Assembly (NCBI GenBank): GCA_021827885.1
Contig: JAKAUD010000174.1
Location: 1 to 18,780 of the forward strand
Length of the DNA stretch: 18,780 bases
DNA from: Thermoplasmata archaeon
GTDB taxonomy: Archaea; Thermoplasmatota; Thermoplasmata; Thermoplasmatales; Thermoplasmataceae
Reading direction: 5' to 3'
Each line of letters begins with the position of its first letter. The first letter of the stretch is position 1. This document shows positions 1 to 8,086 of this stretch, piece after piece. The notes under the pieces are model-generated. The model was not told where the DNA came from and searched no databases. It worked only from the letters and a program-made list of their open reading frames with translations. The position numbers and the translations under genes were made by a program.

Positions 1-1
1 A

Positions 2-112
2 CTCATGCCTAAAATAGGAACACATGCAAAGAACGCACATAAAATAGAAACGATAGATGAGGCTTTGCAGACCAAGGTAAACAACGCAATAAAGAAAAGA
101 ATGTTTTTTTAA
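2..112 (+). CDS. 3' end of an unrecognised gene (partial)
   Basis: An open frame enters from the left edge and gives about 36 residues ending KKRMFF before TAA at 110-112. The visible tail is basic and predicted helical, with KIETIDEALQ followed by several Lys/Arg residues. No catalytic motif is visible and I do not recognise the family. The reading frame is open for the whole stretch, has ordinary composition, and is followed at once by a T-run expected at an archaeal gene end. The gene is therefore probably real, but its function cannot be assigned from this fragment. Confidence 0.6.
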   Translation, partial: LMPKIGTHAKNAHKIETIDEALQTKVNNAIKKRMFF

Positions 113-118
113 TTACCC

Positions 119-127
119 TTTTTTTTT
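119..127 (+). terminator. Oligo-T terminator candidate
   Basis: A run of nine T residues lies seven bases after the stop codon of the partial gene at 2-112, with no strong hairpin before it. Oligo-T tracts on the coding strand are the usual archaeal termination signal. Confidence 0.5.
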
Positions 128-184
128 ATCTATTTAAATCGGAATTATTTTCGTTTGCTACAATAATTTTTTTTGATTAGTTAA
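128..184 (+). promoter_or_regulatory. Candidate promoter region of the rhodanese gene
   Basis: Two TATA-like elements precede the ATG at 202: ctatttaaat around 130-139 and ttagttaaat around 177-186. The second would give a nearly leaderless transcript, as for other genes here; the first would give a leader of roughly 40 bases. The sequence does not decide between them. The aaagga at 195-200 is too close to the ATG to act as a ribosome binding site. Confidence 0.35.
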
Positions 185-201
185 ATCTCCTTTTAAAGGA
201 A

Positions 202-795
202 ATGGATAATATAACATCATTGATCAAAAACGGCAACGTGAATATTATAGACATCAGGCCATTTGAGGAATATCTCAAAGGTCACATTCCGGATTCTGTG
301 CTGGCCCCATACACGAGTGATCAGTGGTTTCATGAACTATCAGACTTCATAAGGCATTCCCCAAAAAAAATTCTAATAGTAACGGATAAACTGCAAGTTT
401 TACCATCTTTCAAGGAGAAACTTTCAGGCATAAGGGCTGATTCGGAGGTTGTGCAGTATTCTGAACTTATAAAGTTGGAAGCAATTTCTGAGGCTTCTCT
501 GGGGGAAATAGATGTTGATACATTGATCTCTGATCAGGATAAATGGAATATTATTGATGTAAGGGAACCGTTTGAATGGACAACGGGTGTAATTCCTGAG
601 GCTATGATGATATCCATGAATGACATCCCGAATAATCTGCCTTCTCTTGATAAAACTAAAAAATATGCAGTTGTGTGTGAGCATGGAAACAGGAGCCTTT
701 ATGCTGCAATTTACCTTGCAGATCGTGGCTTTAAAGTTGCATCAGTAAGGGATGGAATGGCTTCGTACCGGATGAAGAAGATACCAATGGATTGA
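202..795 (+). CDS. Tandem rhodanese-domain sulfurtransferase-like protein
   Basis: This 197-residue protein has two rhodanese-like halves and is predicted cytoplasmic. The N-terminal half (about residues 5-90) has the entry motif NIIDIRPFEEYLKGHIPDS, but the active-site loop reads IVTDKLQ, with no cysteine. The C-terminal half (about 103-195) has IIDVREPFEW and a full active-site loop CEHGNRS, with the putative persulfide-forming Cys at residue 159 followed by AAIYLADRGFKV. Paired inactive and active rhodanese domains are known in sulfurtransferases, so sulfur transfer using the second domain is likely. The sulfur donor and acceptor are unknown. There is a 50-base gap to the DUF2240 gene downstream, so co-transcription is possible. 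Confidence 0.85.
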   Translation: MDNITSLIKNGNVNIIDIRPFEEYLKGHIPDSVLAPYTSDQWFHELSDFIRHSPKKILIVTDKLQVLPSFKEKLSGIRADSEVVQYSELIKLEAISEASLGEIDVDTLISDQDKWNIIDVREPFEWTTGVIPEAMMISMNDIPNNLPSLDKTKKYAVVCEHGNRSLYAAIYLADRGFKVASVRDGMASYRMKKIPMD

Positions 796-845
796 TTATG
801 CTCCAAAAAGATTAGTATTCATGAGCGTATTTACCATTGTAATTC

Positions 846-1334
846 ATGAATAAGGACATTGGACGAAAGTTAATTGCAATAGTTGCATCAGATCGGAGAA
901 GTGTCAATGAATACCTGGAGAAAGATTTTATAAATGTCCTTAGCTACAAAAGAAAAATGATTTCTGAGGAAAACGTGAAACGATTTTTAACCTTGTCAAA
1001 GGAACTTGGCCTAGTATCTGAAAATGCTGGCAAGTACCAGCCAAATTTCAATGCGAAGGGGGTTATTGTACCCATAGATTTTGTTTTCACAGAGGCAGAA
1101 TTATTCGAGGAAAAGGAAGATCTTAATTTCATGGATCGATTGCTTGATGCCATAACCGCCTCCGGAAAGATGTCAAAGAAAGAGGCATTAAATCAAATGA
1201 AGGAGCATCTTAAGGAATTAAAGTATATAGATAATGAAGAGAGGCTGCTTTCCATAATGATAGACAATGGAATAAAGATTGATGATTTTGTAGATGAAAT
1301 AAAAGAAAGATACATGAATAATGGAAACAAATGA
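846..1334 (+). CDS. DUF2240 family archaeal protein
   Basis: This 162-residue soluble protein resembles the archaeal DUF2240 family. The N-terminal part (about 1-65) reads like a small helical or winged-helix unit and contains the segment SEENVKRFLTLSKELGLVSE. It leads into a conserved central segment (about 66-90) with VIVPIDFVFTEAELFE. The C-terminal half (about 92-160) is charged, helical and possibly coiled, and includes FMDRLLDAITASGKMSKKEA. The length fits the family. No enzymatic motif is visible and the molecular function is unknown. The ATG at 846 has no ribosome binding site. The family call rests on the pattern of the central segment recalled from haloarchaeal members and should be treated as good but not certain. 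Confidence 0.7.
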   Translation: MNKDIGRKLIAIVASDRRSVNEYLEKDFINVLSYKRKMISEENVKRFLTLSKELGLVSENAGKYQPNFNAKGVIVPIDFVFTEAELFEEKEDLNFMDRLLDAITASGKMSKKEALNQMKEHLKELKYIDNEERLLSIMIDNGIKIDDFVDEIKERYMNNGNK

Positions 1335-1358
1335 AAAAATAATCAAGTAAGAAGATCT

Positions 1359-2378
1359 TCAGAAGAACGTATCAAGATTTCCCTGCCTTCCCTTGCTGAA
1401 TTGCCTCTGAAGTTCTTCTATTCCCTTTGTGATTCTATCCTCAGAGAAATTATGGGTTTCGCATAGGAATTTTAGTATCTCCTCCTTATTTGGTTCCATG
1501 AATTTCATTTCAATATCTGATACAGTCGGAGGATTCCTGAATAATTCCCTGATTTCTTCCAGGTTTGATATAAATTCATTCTTGGCGTTGAGGACATTTT
1601 CCAGGGTTCCATACTTTTTCATCAGAGAAATTGCAGTCTTAGCACCGACCCTTTGAAGGCCCTCATTAAAATCTGTTCCGATAAGGATTGCAATATCAAT
1701 CAGCTTCTCCCTGCTAACTCCAAGGGATGAAAGAGTTTCGTTCAGATCAATATATTCAGGATTCACAGAAATATACACGTTCCTGCTTGAAATCCTCCTT
1801 CTGCCATAGAGAGTAAAATTTCTGAATATTCTTCTGGCACCAAAAAGAAGGCAGTCATAATCCTGTGAGATTACGCCCTGCACCATTCCTGTTGCACTCA
1901 TTGAGGATGCCTGTGCCTCCCCTTCAGAAATAGCCTGCACATAGGGCAAACCCATGAATCCAAGCAGTTTTTTGCAGTCTTCAACAATCTCTGGCGTTAC
2001 ATAGTTAATGGTTCGCTTCAGCCTCGCAATTCTCTCGGCATCTCCTTTTTCTATAGCTTCCTCTAGATTCAGCTTGGCTTTTTCCTTGATGAGCCTCCTT
2101 TCTGCGATCGTTCTCTGCTTGAGTGGAGACGGTTTTCCATCAAAAACAAAAACCGGCTTTATCCCCTCAGCCATTAATGATATGGTCTTGTAAAATATGC
2201 CCGATAGATGCGATGTGACGTTCCCTTCGAGATCGGTGAGAGGACTTCCATCACTTTGCCGTATGCTGCTGAGAAACTGGTAGATGATATTGAAAGCATC
2301 CACAGAAACAAGATAACCGGAAAAATCACTGATCCTTGTTTCATGTTTAATAACTAAATCTGAAATATCTACTCCCAT
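1359..2378 (-). CDS. fen: Flap endonuclease 1 (FEN1)
   Basis: This structure-specific nuclease removes 5' flaps during Okazaki fragment maturation and base excision repair. I chose the ATG at 2378 rather than the in-frame ATG at 2402. It yields MGVDISDL, with Gly2 that FEN1 uses at its N-terminus, and it puts the acidic residues at their canonical family positions: D27, D80, E152, E154, D173, D175 and D236 (339 residues, a normal length). Visible blocks are VFVFDGKPSPLK (residue 76 on), SEGEAQA, SQDYDCL and IGTDFNEG. The C-terminus QGNLDTFF is a clear PCNA-interacting PIP box. The start lies one base after the radB stop, so the two genes form a translationally linked repair operon. Confidence 0.97.
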   Translation of the reverse strand: MGVDISDLVIKHETRISDFSGYLVSVDAFNIIYQFLSSIRQSDGSPLTDLEGNVTSHLSGIFYKTISLMAEGIKPVFVFDGKPSPLKQRTIAERRLIKEKAKLNLEEAIEKGDAERIARLKRTINYVTPEIVEDCKKLLGFMGLPYVQAISEGEAQASSMSATGMVQGVISQDYDCLLFGARRIFRNFTLYGRRRISSRNVYISVNPEYIDLNETLSSLGVSREKLIDIAILIGTDFNEGLQRVGAKTAISLMKKYGTLENVLNAKNEFISNLEEIRELFRNPPTVSDIEMKFMEPNKEEILKFLCETHNFSEDRITKGIEELQRQFSKGRQGNLDTFF

Positions 2379-2379
2379 C

Positions 2380-3075
2380 TTATGGATTGCATGCAATTCC
2401 AATATTTAAGAGATAGAATTCGCATGATAATTCCTCCGGGATAGATCTGTGCTTCACAACCTTCAAAACTCTCTTTCCTGGGGAGAGTTTCTCAATGCTA
2501 AGGATTGTCTTGACGGAATGATTCAGGAAATAGCCACCATAAGCCTGAAAATTGCCTTTGTCAACGTCCATATAAATCTGGTTTGTTATTAGAACAGGTA
2601 TATTGTGTTCAGCAGCCATGGTTCCCAGTATCGATAACTGTTTCTGCATTGAAGGTGGGCGGTTGCTTTTTTCATCCCGTTCTGCCCTGAAATGTTCTGT
2701 GAACGAATCAACGATCATTATGGAAAAATTACCCTCCTTTTCAAGCATTTTCTGGCTCTTCATTATGGAAATCTCCTGATCCTCCACACTCAAAACCCGG
2801 TAAAGATACATCCTCTGCAGAATCTCCCTGTTTCCGCCAGATATCTGGAGAAATCTCTCTGATGAGAATCCCTCAGAATCAATATATATAACATTTTTTC
2901 CGCTGTTTAAACATGATACCGCAAAATGCATTGCAAAATTTGTCTTTCCTGAGCCGCCTTCACCAAATACCTCGGTTATGACACCCTTTTCAAGCCCTCC
3001 GTTAAGAAGTGAATCTATGCAACCTATCCCCATAGGAATATGCTCTTCGGCTTGGGTCAGGTCAATCCTTTTCAT
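2380..3075 (-). CDS. radB: DNA repair and recombination protein RadB
   Basis: This is a 231-residue RecA/RadA-family ATPase. It consists of the core domain only, lacking the N-terminal helix-hairpin-helix domain of RadA, which is diagnostic of the euryarchaeal RadB paralogue. Walker A is GEGGSGKT at residues 38-45, and Walker B is IMIVDS with D123. SEGFSSERF and VLITNQIY (about 165) match RecA-like motifs. RadB is considered a recombination mediator for RadA. I chose the ATG at 3075 over the TTG at 3078 because a TATA-like box lies 26-32 bases upstream, implying a leaderless transcript. It is the first gene of an operon with fen, which starts one base after its stop. Confidence 0.93.
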   Translation of the reverse strand: MKRIDLTQAEEHIPMGIGCIDSLLNGGLEKGVITEVFGEGGSGKTNFAMHFAVSCLNSGKNVIYIDSEGFSSERFLQISGGNREILQRMYLYRVLSVEDQEISIMKSQKMLEKEGNFSIMIVDSFTEHFRAERDEKSNRPPSMQKQLSILGTMAAEHNIPVLITNQIYMDVDKGNFQAYGGYFLNHSVKTILSIEKLSPGKRVLKVVKHRSIPEELSCEFYLLNIGIACNP

Positions 3076-3098
3076 CAATATCGATAAGAATTACTACG

Positions 3099-3109
3099 AA
3101 TTAAATATG
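3099..3109 (-). promoter_or_regulatory. TATA box of the radB-fen operon
   Basis: On the minus strand ACATATTTAA is centred about 28-29 bases upstream of the radB ATG at 3075. This spacing predicts transcription starting at or within a few bases of the ATG, i.e. a leaderless mRNA. Confidence 0.6.
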
Positions 3110-3128
3110 TTTAATTTTGGAAATGAAT

Positions 3129-3794
3129 TCATCTGATTCGGAACTCTTTCAGGATCTGTTCTGCCACCACAAGAAGATCCTCGGAAAAAATTGTTGTGCC
3201 GAATGGATTCAAGTAGTTGTCATCAGGGTTGATCAATATTGAACGCTGTGTCACCCTGAACATTGATTCATCATTGGGTGTATCCCCGATAGATACTGTA
3301 TTCTCCCTTCCAACGGAATACTGCTCTATTAGATCATTCACATTGATCCCCTTGGCAGTAGGATTCACCATAATTTCCCCATCCCTGATCAGGTTCCCCC
3401 TTTTGTCAAATGAAAGCTTATTCGCAAGAATTTTATCAAACCTGAAAGACAGGTTGATCATTTCCGCCAGCATATACAACCCTCCAGAAACCACCGCCAC
3501 GACAAATCCATAGTCTCTAAGCAAATTGAGTGCTTCGATTGTTCCCTCCCTGATCTCTATCCTGCTTAATATGGCATTTATATCAGATGCGCAAAGGTCA
3601 GGTTTTGCATCAAGCCATTCTGTGATATCCCTGATCATGAATTCCCTGTAGGAAATCTTTCCTGAAAGATATAGATCATAATTTATCCGGTTATCAGTAC
3701 CCAGAGTCTCATGAATAATCCTCCAGCTGCTTCGTGTCGTTGTGAGAACACCATCCATGTCGAAGATTGCCAGATATCTGTTTAATGCCATCAT
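3129..3794 (-). CDS. HAD-superfamily phosphatase, phosphoserine phosphatase-like
   Basis: This 221-residue cytoplasmic HAD hydrolase has all four motifs. FDMDGVLT carries the nucleophile D12 and the acid D14. VVSGG carries Ser103. Lys148 is in NPTAKG, and IGDTPNDESMF carries metal-binding D171 and D175. The order and the GG after the motif II serine resemble phosphoserine phosphatase (SerB), and the cap between residues 20 and 85 is small and helical. A role in serine biosynthesis is plausible, but related HAD enzymes act on other phosphomonoesters, so the substrate is inferred. It starts 7 bases after the proS stop and should be co-transcribed with it. Two adjacent ATG codons (3794 and 3791) make the exact first residue uncertain. 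Confidence 0.85.
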   Translation of the reverse strand: MMALNRYLAIFDMDGVLTTTRSSWRIIHETLGTDNRINYDLYLSGKISYREFMIRDITEWLDAKPDLCASDINAILSRIEIREGTIEALNLLRDYGFVVAVVSGGLYMLAEMINLSFRFDKILANKLSFDKRGNLIRDGEIMVNPTAKGINVNDLIEQYSVGRENTVSIGDTPNDESMFRVTQRSILINPDDNYLNPFGTTIFSEDLLVVAEQILKEFRIR

Positions 3795-3801
3795 TCCTGA
3801 C

Positions 3802-5241
3802 TCAATAGGATTTCCCGAAATTGACTACGAACTCTGCTTTTTCCCTGCAGCAAACGCATTTCAAACCTGCCTTAACTTGAATATCAAAAGGCATATTAGT
3901 GCTCTTTCCCCCTGAGGCATCCTTGATCTTTTTTTCGCAAGATTCTTTGCCACACCAATTAGCCTGAGCCATATTTCCATCCGCAATCAGGCTTTTCATT
4001 TCTTCCAAATTATCGGTAAACTTTATGTGTGAATAAAGAAAATCTGATGATTTCTTGAGGAGATTTTCTCCTATGGATTTAAGGATGACCTCAACCTGGC
4101 TGATTACGGATTCGAATGCCATAGTTCCTTTTTCCATGGTATCCCTCCTTACATAGGTGATCTGGGATTGCTTAACCTCCCTCATTCCAACCTCAAATTT
4201 TATGGGTATCCCCTTTAATTCCCAGTAGTTATATTTCCAACCTGGGGTATATTCACTTCGTTCGTCAAGATGGGTTCTATGACTCCCTGAAGTGATTTTA
4301 TGAATTTTCCTGCAGTAGTCAAGAACCTCTTCCCTGTTTTTTTCATTATAAATAGGCACGATGATGACCTGATATCTGGAGAGCCCTGGAGGAATAACAA
4401 GCCCCTTATCATCCCCATGAACCGCAAGAAGCACACCAAGCATCCGGGTTGAGATTGCATATGTATTCTGGAATGCATATGTCTTTTCTCCAGTTTTGTT
4501 CAGGTATGCTATATCAAATGCCCTGGCAAAGTTTGTCCCATCGTGGTGAAAATCCGGTCCCTGAACATTACGGCCGTCTGGAAGCAGAAATTCAAAGCTG
4601 TATGTCGCCACTCCTCCCGCAAACTTTTCAGATTCGGTTTTTTTTCCCTTAATGCCTTGAAGACAGAGAAGCTCCCTTAGCGTTTTCTCATAAATCTCAA
4701 GGATTCTGTCACGCTCGTCATTTGCCGATTCCTCATCTGCAAATACCGAGTGCCCTTCATTCCAGAGAAATTCACGATTCCTCAATAATGGTGTAGGATG
4801 CTTGAACTCCCACCTGACCACGTTATTCCACTGGTTGTATCTCAAGGGAAGATCACGCCATGATCTGATCCATCTGGAAAAAGCAGGATACATGATAGTT
4901 TCTGAAGTTGGCCTGATGGCGAGTTCTTCCTCCAGCTTGGATTGACCTGCTTTTGTTACCCAGGCCACCTCCGGAGAAAAACCCTCGATGTGTTCCTTTT
5001 CCTTCTCAAGAAATTTCTTTGGAATAAGTAGTGGAAAAGCGGTGTTTGATATGCCATCAGCCTTGAAAAGTTCGTCAACAAATGACTGAATCCTTTCCCA
5101 GACATAATAGCCATAAGGACGAAATATGGTTGTTCCAGAAACATCCCCATAATCGAAGAATTCTGATTTTATAAGGACCTGCGTATACCACTCTGAAAAA
5201 TTTTCTCCCTTTTTTACTGTTATTCCTTCATCCTCTGCCAT
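3802..5241 (-). CDS. proS: Prolyl-tRNA synthetase, archaeal/eukaryotic type
   Basis: This class II synthetase (479 residues) charges tRNA-Pro. It lacks the bacterial editing insertion. Motif 1 includes GTTIFRPYGYYVWERIQSF (about residues 38-56). Motif 2 runs through RPTSETIMY and ends near FLWNEGHSVF. The motif 3 region is ISTRMLGVLLAVHGDDKGLV. The anticodon-binding domain follows from about residue 290, with a C-terminal zinc-type domain (C430, C435, C462, C465) and the typical terminal Tyr (GKSY). A small oddity is PPGLS where most relatives have PPRxA. It is the first gene of a two-gene operon with the HAD phosphatase. Confidence 0.96.
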   Translation of the reverse strand: MAEDEGITVKKGENFSEWYTQVLIKSEFFDYGDVSGTTIFRPYGYYVWERIQSFVDELFKADGISNTAFPLLIPKKFLEKEKEHIEGFSPEVAWVTKAGQSKLEEELAIRPTSETIMYPAFSRWIRSWRDLPLRYNQWNNVVRWEFKHPTPLLRNREFLWNEGHSVFADEESANDERDRILEIYEKTLRELLCLQGIKGKKTESEKFAGGVATYSFEFLLPDGRNVQGPDFHHDGTNFARAFDIAYLNKTGEKTYAFQNTYAISTRMLGVLLAVHGDDKGLVIPPGLSRYQVIIVPIYNEKNREEVLDYCRKIHKITSGSHRTHLDERSEYTPGWKYNYWELKGIPIKFEVGMREVKQSQITYVRRDTMEKGTMAFESVISQVEVILKSIGENLLKKSSDFLYSHIKFTDNLEEMKSLIADGNMAQANWCGKESCEKKIKDASGGKSTNMPFDIQVKAGLKCVCCREKAEFVVNFGKSY

Positions 5242-5255
5242 TCTTTTCCATGGGA

Positions 5256-5275
5256 GATATAAATTATGATAAATT
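5256..5275 (-). promoter_or_regulatory. TATA region of the proS operon
   Basis: An A/T stretch (minus-strand TTTATCATAATTTATATC) lies about 15-34 bases upstream of the proS ATG. No Shine-Dalgarno sequence is visible between it and the ATG, so a leaderless or very short-leader transcript is expected. The exact TATA octamer cannot be fixed by eye. Confidence 0.45.
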
Positions 5276-5333
5276 GCTTTTCCTTTTCCAGAAGAATGCT
5301 TGTGATTTCTTTATCGAATTCCCGATCGAATGC

Positions 5334-5345
5334 GTTAATTTTAAG
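5334..5345 (+). promoter_or_regulatory. TATA box of the M20 peptidase gene
   Basis: The sequence gttaattttaag is centred about 28 bases before the ATG at 5368, consistent with leaderless transcription. It lies in a divergent intergenic region shared with proS. Confidence 0.5.
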
Positions 5346-5367
5346 CCTTGGTTAAGATTGAACTAAT

Positions 5368-6570
5368 ATGCTTTCCACGGACCAATCACTTAAGGATGAA
5401 ATTATAGGACTGGCCAGAAAATTGCTGCCGATAAAGGCAATAAGCCCTGAATCCGGCGGAACTGGAGAATCAAAGAGGGCTGATGAAATTTGCAATATCC
5501 TGAAAGAAATGGGAAGAGATGATTTCAGGAGGTTTGACACGACAGATAAAACAGGTGCAGTTAGATCAAATATTATCCTCAAGACTGGAAATCTTGAACG
5601 AACTTTTTGGATTGTCTCACATATTGATACAGTACCTGTTGGTGAGAAGGGGCTATGGTCAAAGGAACCTTTTGCAGCAACAGTTGAGGGGAATAGAATC
5701 TATGGAAGGGGATCCTCTGATGATGGCCAGGCAGTATTTCTTTCACTGATTCTTGCAAGGCAACTGGATGTTCAAAACCTTAGGTATAACCTTGGGCTCG
5801 CCTTCGTGGCCGATGAGGAACTTGGCAGCGTCTATGGAATCCAGTACCTGATGAAACAGGGGATATTCAAGAAGGAAGATCTTATCCTTGTTCCCGATTC
5901 CGGTTCTGAGGATGGCCTTGACATAGAGGTTGCTGAAAAGAGCATCCTGTGGATAAAATTCACAATCAATGGAAAGCAATACCACGCAAGCCGCCCTGAT
6001 AATGCAATAAACGCAGAGAGAGAATCCATGAAATTCATTCTTAAACTGGATGCTGAACTTCATGAGAAATACACTGCAAGAAATGATATTTTCAACTACC
6101 CGCTATCAACATTTGAACCCACGAGGCACGAAAAAAATGTTGACAATGTTAACACGATTCCTGGCATTGATGTCGTATATATGGATTGCAGGGTGCTACC
6201 TGTGTATGATCTTGACAATGTTATTGACGATATAACAAAATGCATCAGGGAATTTGAAAGAGAGAGCAAGGTGCGCATATCAATGGAACTGGTTCAGAAA
6301 GAACAGGCACCCGTCCCGACTGATCAATCTTCAGAAATAGTGAAGGTACTCTCAGAATCCATAAAAAAGATCAAGGGAGCGGAGCCAAGGATAGTCGGCA
6401 TTGGTGGTGGGACCTGCGCTGCTTTCTTCAGGCATGCTGGCATTGATGCCGCAGTTTGGTCGACCACGGTTCCTGAGGTTGCGCATCAGGCAGATGAGTA
6501 CTGCATTGTTGATCATATAATAGAGGATTTAAGAATAATAAATGAAATATTATATACAAAGGGCGACTAA
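5368..6570 (+). CDS. M20-family zinc metallohydrolase (ArgE/DapE/carboxypeptidase-like)
   Basis: This 400-residue cytoplasmic M20 hydrolase removes an acyl or amino-acid group from an amide-linked substrate. The metal and catalytic residues are present: SHIDTVP (H85, D87), GRGSSDDGQ (bridging D118), ADEELGS (E150 as general base, E151), VPDSGS (D177) and AHQADEY (H373). A dimerisation or lid insert lies at about residues 195-305. The GRGxxD-DGQ form, with Gln-type residues instead of the DMKG of ArgE and DapE, matches an archaeal M20 subgroup often loosely annotated as acetylornithine deacetylase or desuccinylase. The substrate is therefore not established. The gene has its own promoter, and its stop overlaps that of the convergent nadM gene by four bases. 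Confidence 0.88.
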   Translation: MLSTDQSLKDEIIGLARKLLPIKAISPESGGTGESKRADEICNILKEMGRDDFRRFDTTDKTGAVRSNIILKTGNLERTFWIVSHIDTVPVGEKGLWSKEPFAATVEGNRIYGRGSSDDGQAVFLSLILARQLDVQNLRYNLGLAFVADEELGSVYGIQYLMKQGIFKKEDLILVPDSGSEDGLDIEVAEKSILWIKFTINGKQYHASRPDNAINAERESMKFILKLDAELHEKYTARNDIFNYPLSTFEPTRHEKNVDNVNTIPGIDVVYMDCRVLPVYDLDNVIDDITKCIREFERESKVRISMELVQKEQAPVPTDQSSEIVKVLSESIKKIKGAEPRIVGIGGGTCAAFFRHAGIDAAVWSTTVPEVAHQADEYCIVDHIIEDLRIINEILYTKGD

Positions 6571-7076
6571 TCATCTACTTCAGCCAATTCCCTTATCCTG
6601 TTTACCCCGTCCACTTCCATAATAATATTTGAAACGGCAGGAGGAACCTGATCCTCCCATGGCTCCCCATTAAGGATCTTCTTTCTTATCTTTGTTCCTG
6701 ACCATTCATCCCTGTTCGCTAATTTTACAGCCTGAACGTCATAGCCCTTTTCCTTGAAGAGCCTTCTAACCAGTGGATTATTACTATATATCGATTGAAA
6801 TTTGGGTGTCAGTGACTCCACATGCGCTACCCATAACGGATTTGAATTTACGTCTTCAATGGGGATAATGTAAAAATTGAATATTCCTGCAGATTCCAGG
6901 GAATTTGATATCATCAAGTGCCTCTCGCCTGCCGTGAAAGGATTCTCCATGGTGTGCGAGTATTGTGCGCTTCCTATCCCTATTATAACCGATGAATAAT
7001 CAGATAAAATTTCCTTTATAACATGCAAATGCCCATTATGGAAAGGCTGGAACCTTCCTACAACAAAAGCTCTCAT
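6567..7076 (-). CDS. nadM: Nicotinamide-nucleotide adenylyltransferase, archaeal type
   Basis: This 169-residue nucleotidyltransferase makes NAD+ from NMN and ATP (EC 2.7.7.1). GRFQPFHNGH at residues 7-16 is the HxGH-type nucleotide-binding signature. ENPFTAGER (about 44-52) and SGTKIRKKI (126-134, the ISSTxxR-type motif) complete the active site. The length is typical of archaeal NadM. A TATA-like box 19-28 bases before the ATG suggests a leaderless mRNA. The gene is transcribed alone and converges on the M20 gene, with overlapping stop codons. Confidence 0.95.
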   Translation of the reverse strand: MRAFVVGRFQPFHNGHLHVIKEILSDYSSVIIGIGSAQYSHTMENPFTAGERHLMISNSLESAGIFNFYIIPIEDVNSNPLWVAHVESLTPKFQSIYSNNPLVRRLFKEKGYDVQAVKLANRDEWSGTKIRKKILNGEPWEDQVPPAVSNIIMEVDGVNRIRELAEVDD

Positions 7077-7094
7077 TCTATCTTAATGCGTTTC

Positions 7095-7104
7095 CTATTT
7101 ATTT
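7095..7104 (-). promoter_or_regulatory. TATA box of nadM
   Basis: Minus-strand AAATAAATAG is centred about 24 bases upstream of the nadM ATG at 7076. No Shine-Dalgarno sequence intervenes. Confidence 0.55.
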
Positions 7105-7141
7105 CCTTTCCATTGGTTCAGTAGTGGAAAAGGGATGACTT

Positions 7142-8086
7142 CTAAATAAGGCTGCAACCACCAGACAAAGCGTCTGTCTTAAGGAATTCATTCAGGTTGC
7201 CAACGGCTTCCTGCTTTAATGCGATAATGGATTCTTTCAACTGCATCACCTGCTTGACTGCGTTTGCAAGTTCTACGCCTTCGTCATCTACATTGAGTAT
7301 AGACTCCATTGCCTTGCTGAAATTCTTATTCATTCCATCCGGCACTATTCCCATCGGAATATCATCCATATATAGGATCGAATGCGAAGAGCCGTGGCCT
7401 ATCCTCTTGACCTTCCTTTCGAACTTGATGTCCGGTTCTGCCCGGAAGTCAAGCCTGAAATTTATCATGCCAAACAGGAATTCTTTCCTATATAGAATCA
7501 CGTCTGGCGAATCCTTGATATTAACATCGATATCCTTTACAATTCCTTCAGGAGTCAGTAAAAGACTGCTCTGGAACATTCTAAGAAGGTTTGGGAGATG
7601 TCTTGCATAGTCCAGGACAGCAGTATTATAGCGATCGTATTGTTCAGCAAAGTTCATGTTTATTGATAACAGATGGTTTGTTGATAGATCGTCCCAGAGT
7701 GGTCTCTCATTTCTCTTAGGAATCGCTGGTATTACGGTGGAAAGGCTTGCTATGGGCCAAGGATCAACAAAGGACTTAATCATGTCATCAGCAACCTTCT
7801 TCAGTATCTGCAGATGCCCATCCCTTTTCTTCTTAAGCTCTTCTGAAATAATTTCTTCCTGAATCTGCTTGTCATTGCCAGGTCTTTCAAGCTCGCTTCC
7901 AGAATAGTTTCTTAAAGAAAACGGAGATTTGGATCCTCTCATCATCAATTCTATCTCTGAAATTTTGTTTCTTAATATTACGGATTCCTTCAGGAACCAA
8001 TAACGATAGAGTATATATGCTATTAAGAATGAAATTATGATTGAAAGCAGTGACGCTACTAAAATTATTGCATCAAAAGATGTCAT
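7142..8086 (-). CDS. Unknown membrane-anchored protein with coiled-coil segments
   Basis: I do not recognise this 314-residue protein. It begins with one strong hydrophobic helix (about residues 6-28, IILVASLLSIIISFLIAYIL). A basic segment RYWFLKE follows, so the long C-terminal part is probably cytoplasmic. Charged helical regions lie at about 75-105 and 260-305, with a mixed central domain from about 110 to 255 (PWPIASLSTVIPAIP, DFRAEPDIKF). The C-terminus is GGCSLI. Its ATG overlaps the aminotransferase stop as ATGA (8083-8086), so translation is coupled to that gene. A functional link is possible but unproven. Confidence 0.75.
   Translation of the reverse strand: MTSFDAIILVASLLSIIISFLIAYILYRYWFLKESVILRNKISEIELMMRGSKSPFSLRNYSGSELERPGNDKQIQEEIISEELKKKRDGHLQILKKVADDMIKSFVDPWPIASLSTVIPAIPKRNERPLWDDLSTNHLLSINMNFAEQYDRYNTAVLDYARHLPNLLRMFQSSLLLTPEGIVKDIDVNIKDSPDVILYRKEFLFGMINFRLDFRAEPDIKFERKVKRIGHGSSHSILYMDDIPMGIVPDGMNKNFSKAMESILNVDDEGVELANAVKQVMQLKESIIALKQEAVGNLNEFLKTDALSGGCSLI

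Noticed and set aside
2379..2402. Upstream ATG adding eight residues to FEN1
   Set aside because: It would bury the Gly2 needed at the FEN1 N-terminus and overlap the radB end; canonical numbering of all acidic residues supports the ATG at 2378.
5716..5727. M20 motif GSSDDGQ lacking the Lys of the usual DMKG/DDKG form
   Set aside because: An archaeal M20 subgroup normally has a GRGxxDNGQ-type motif, so this looks subgroup-typical rather than a lost residue.
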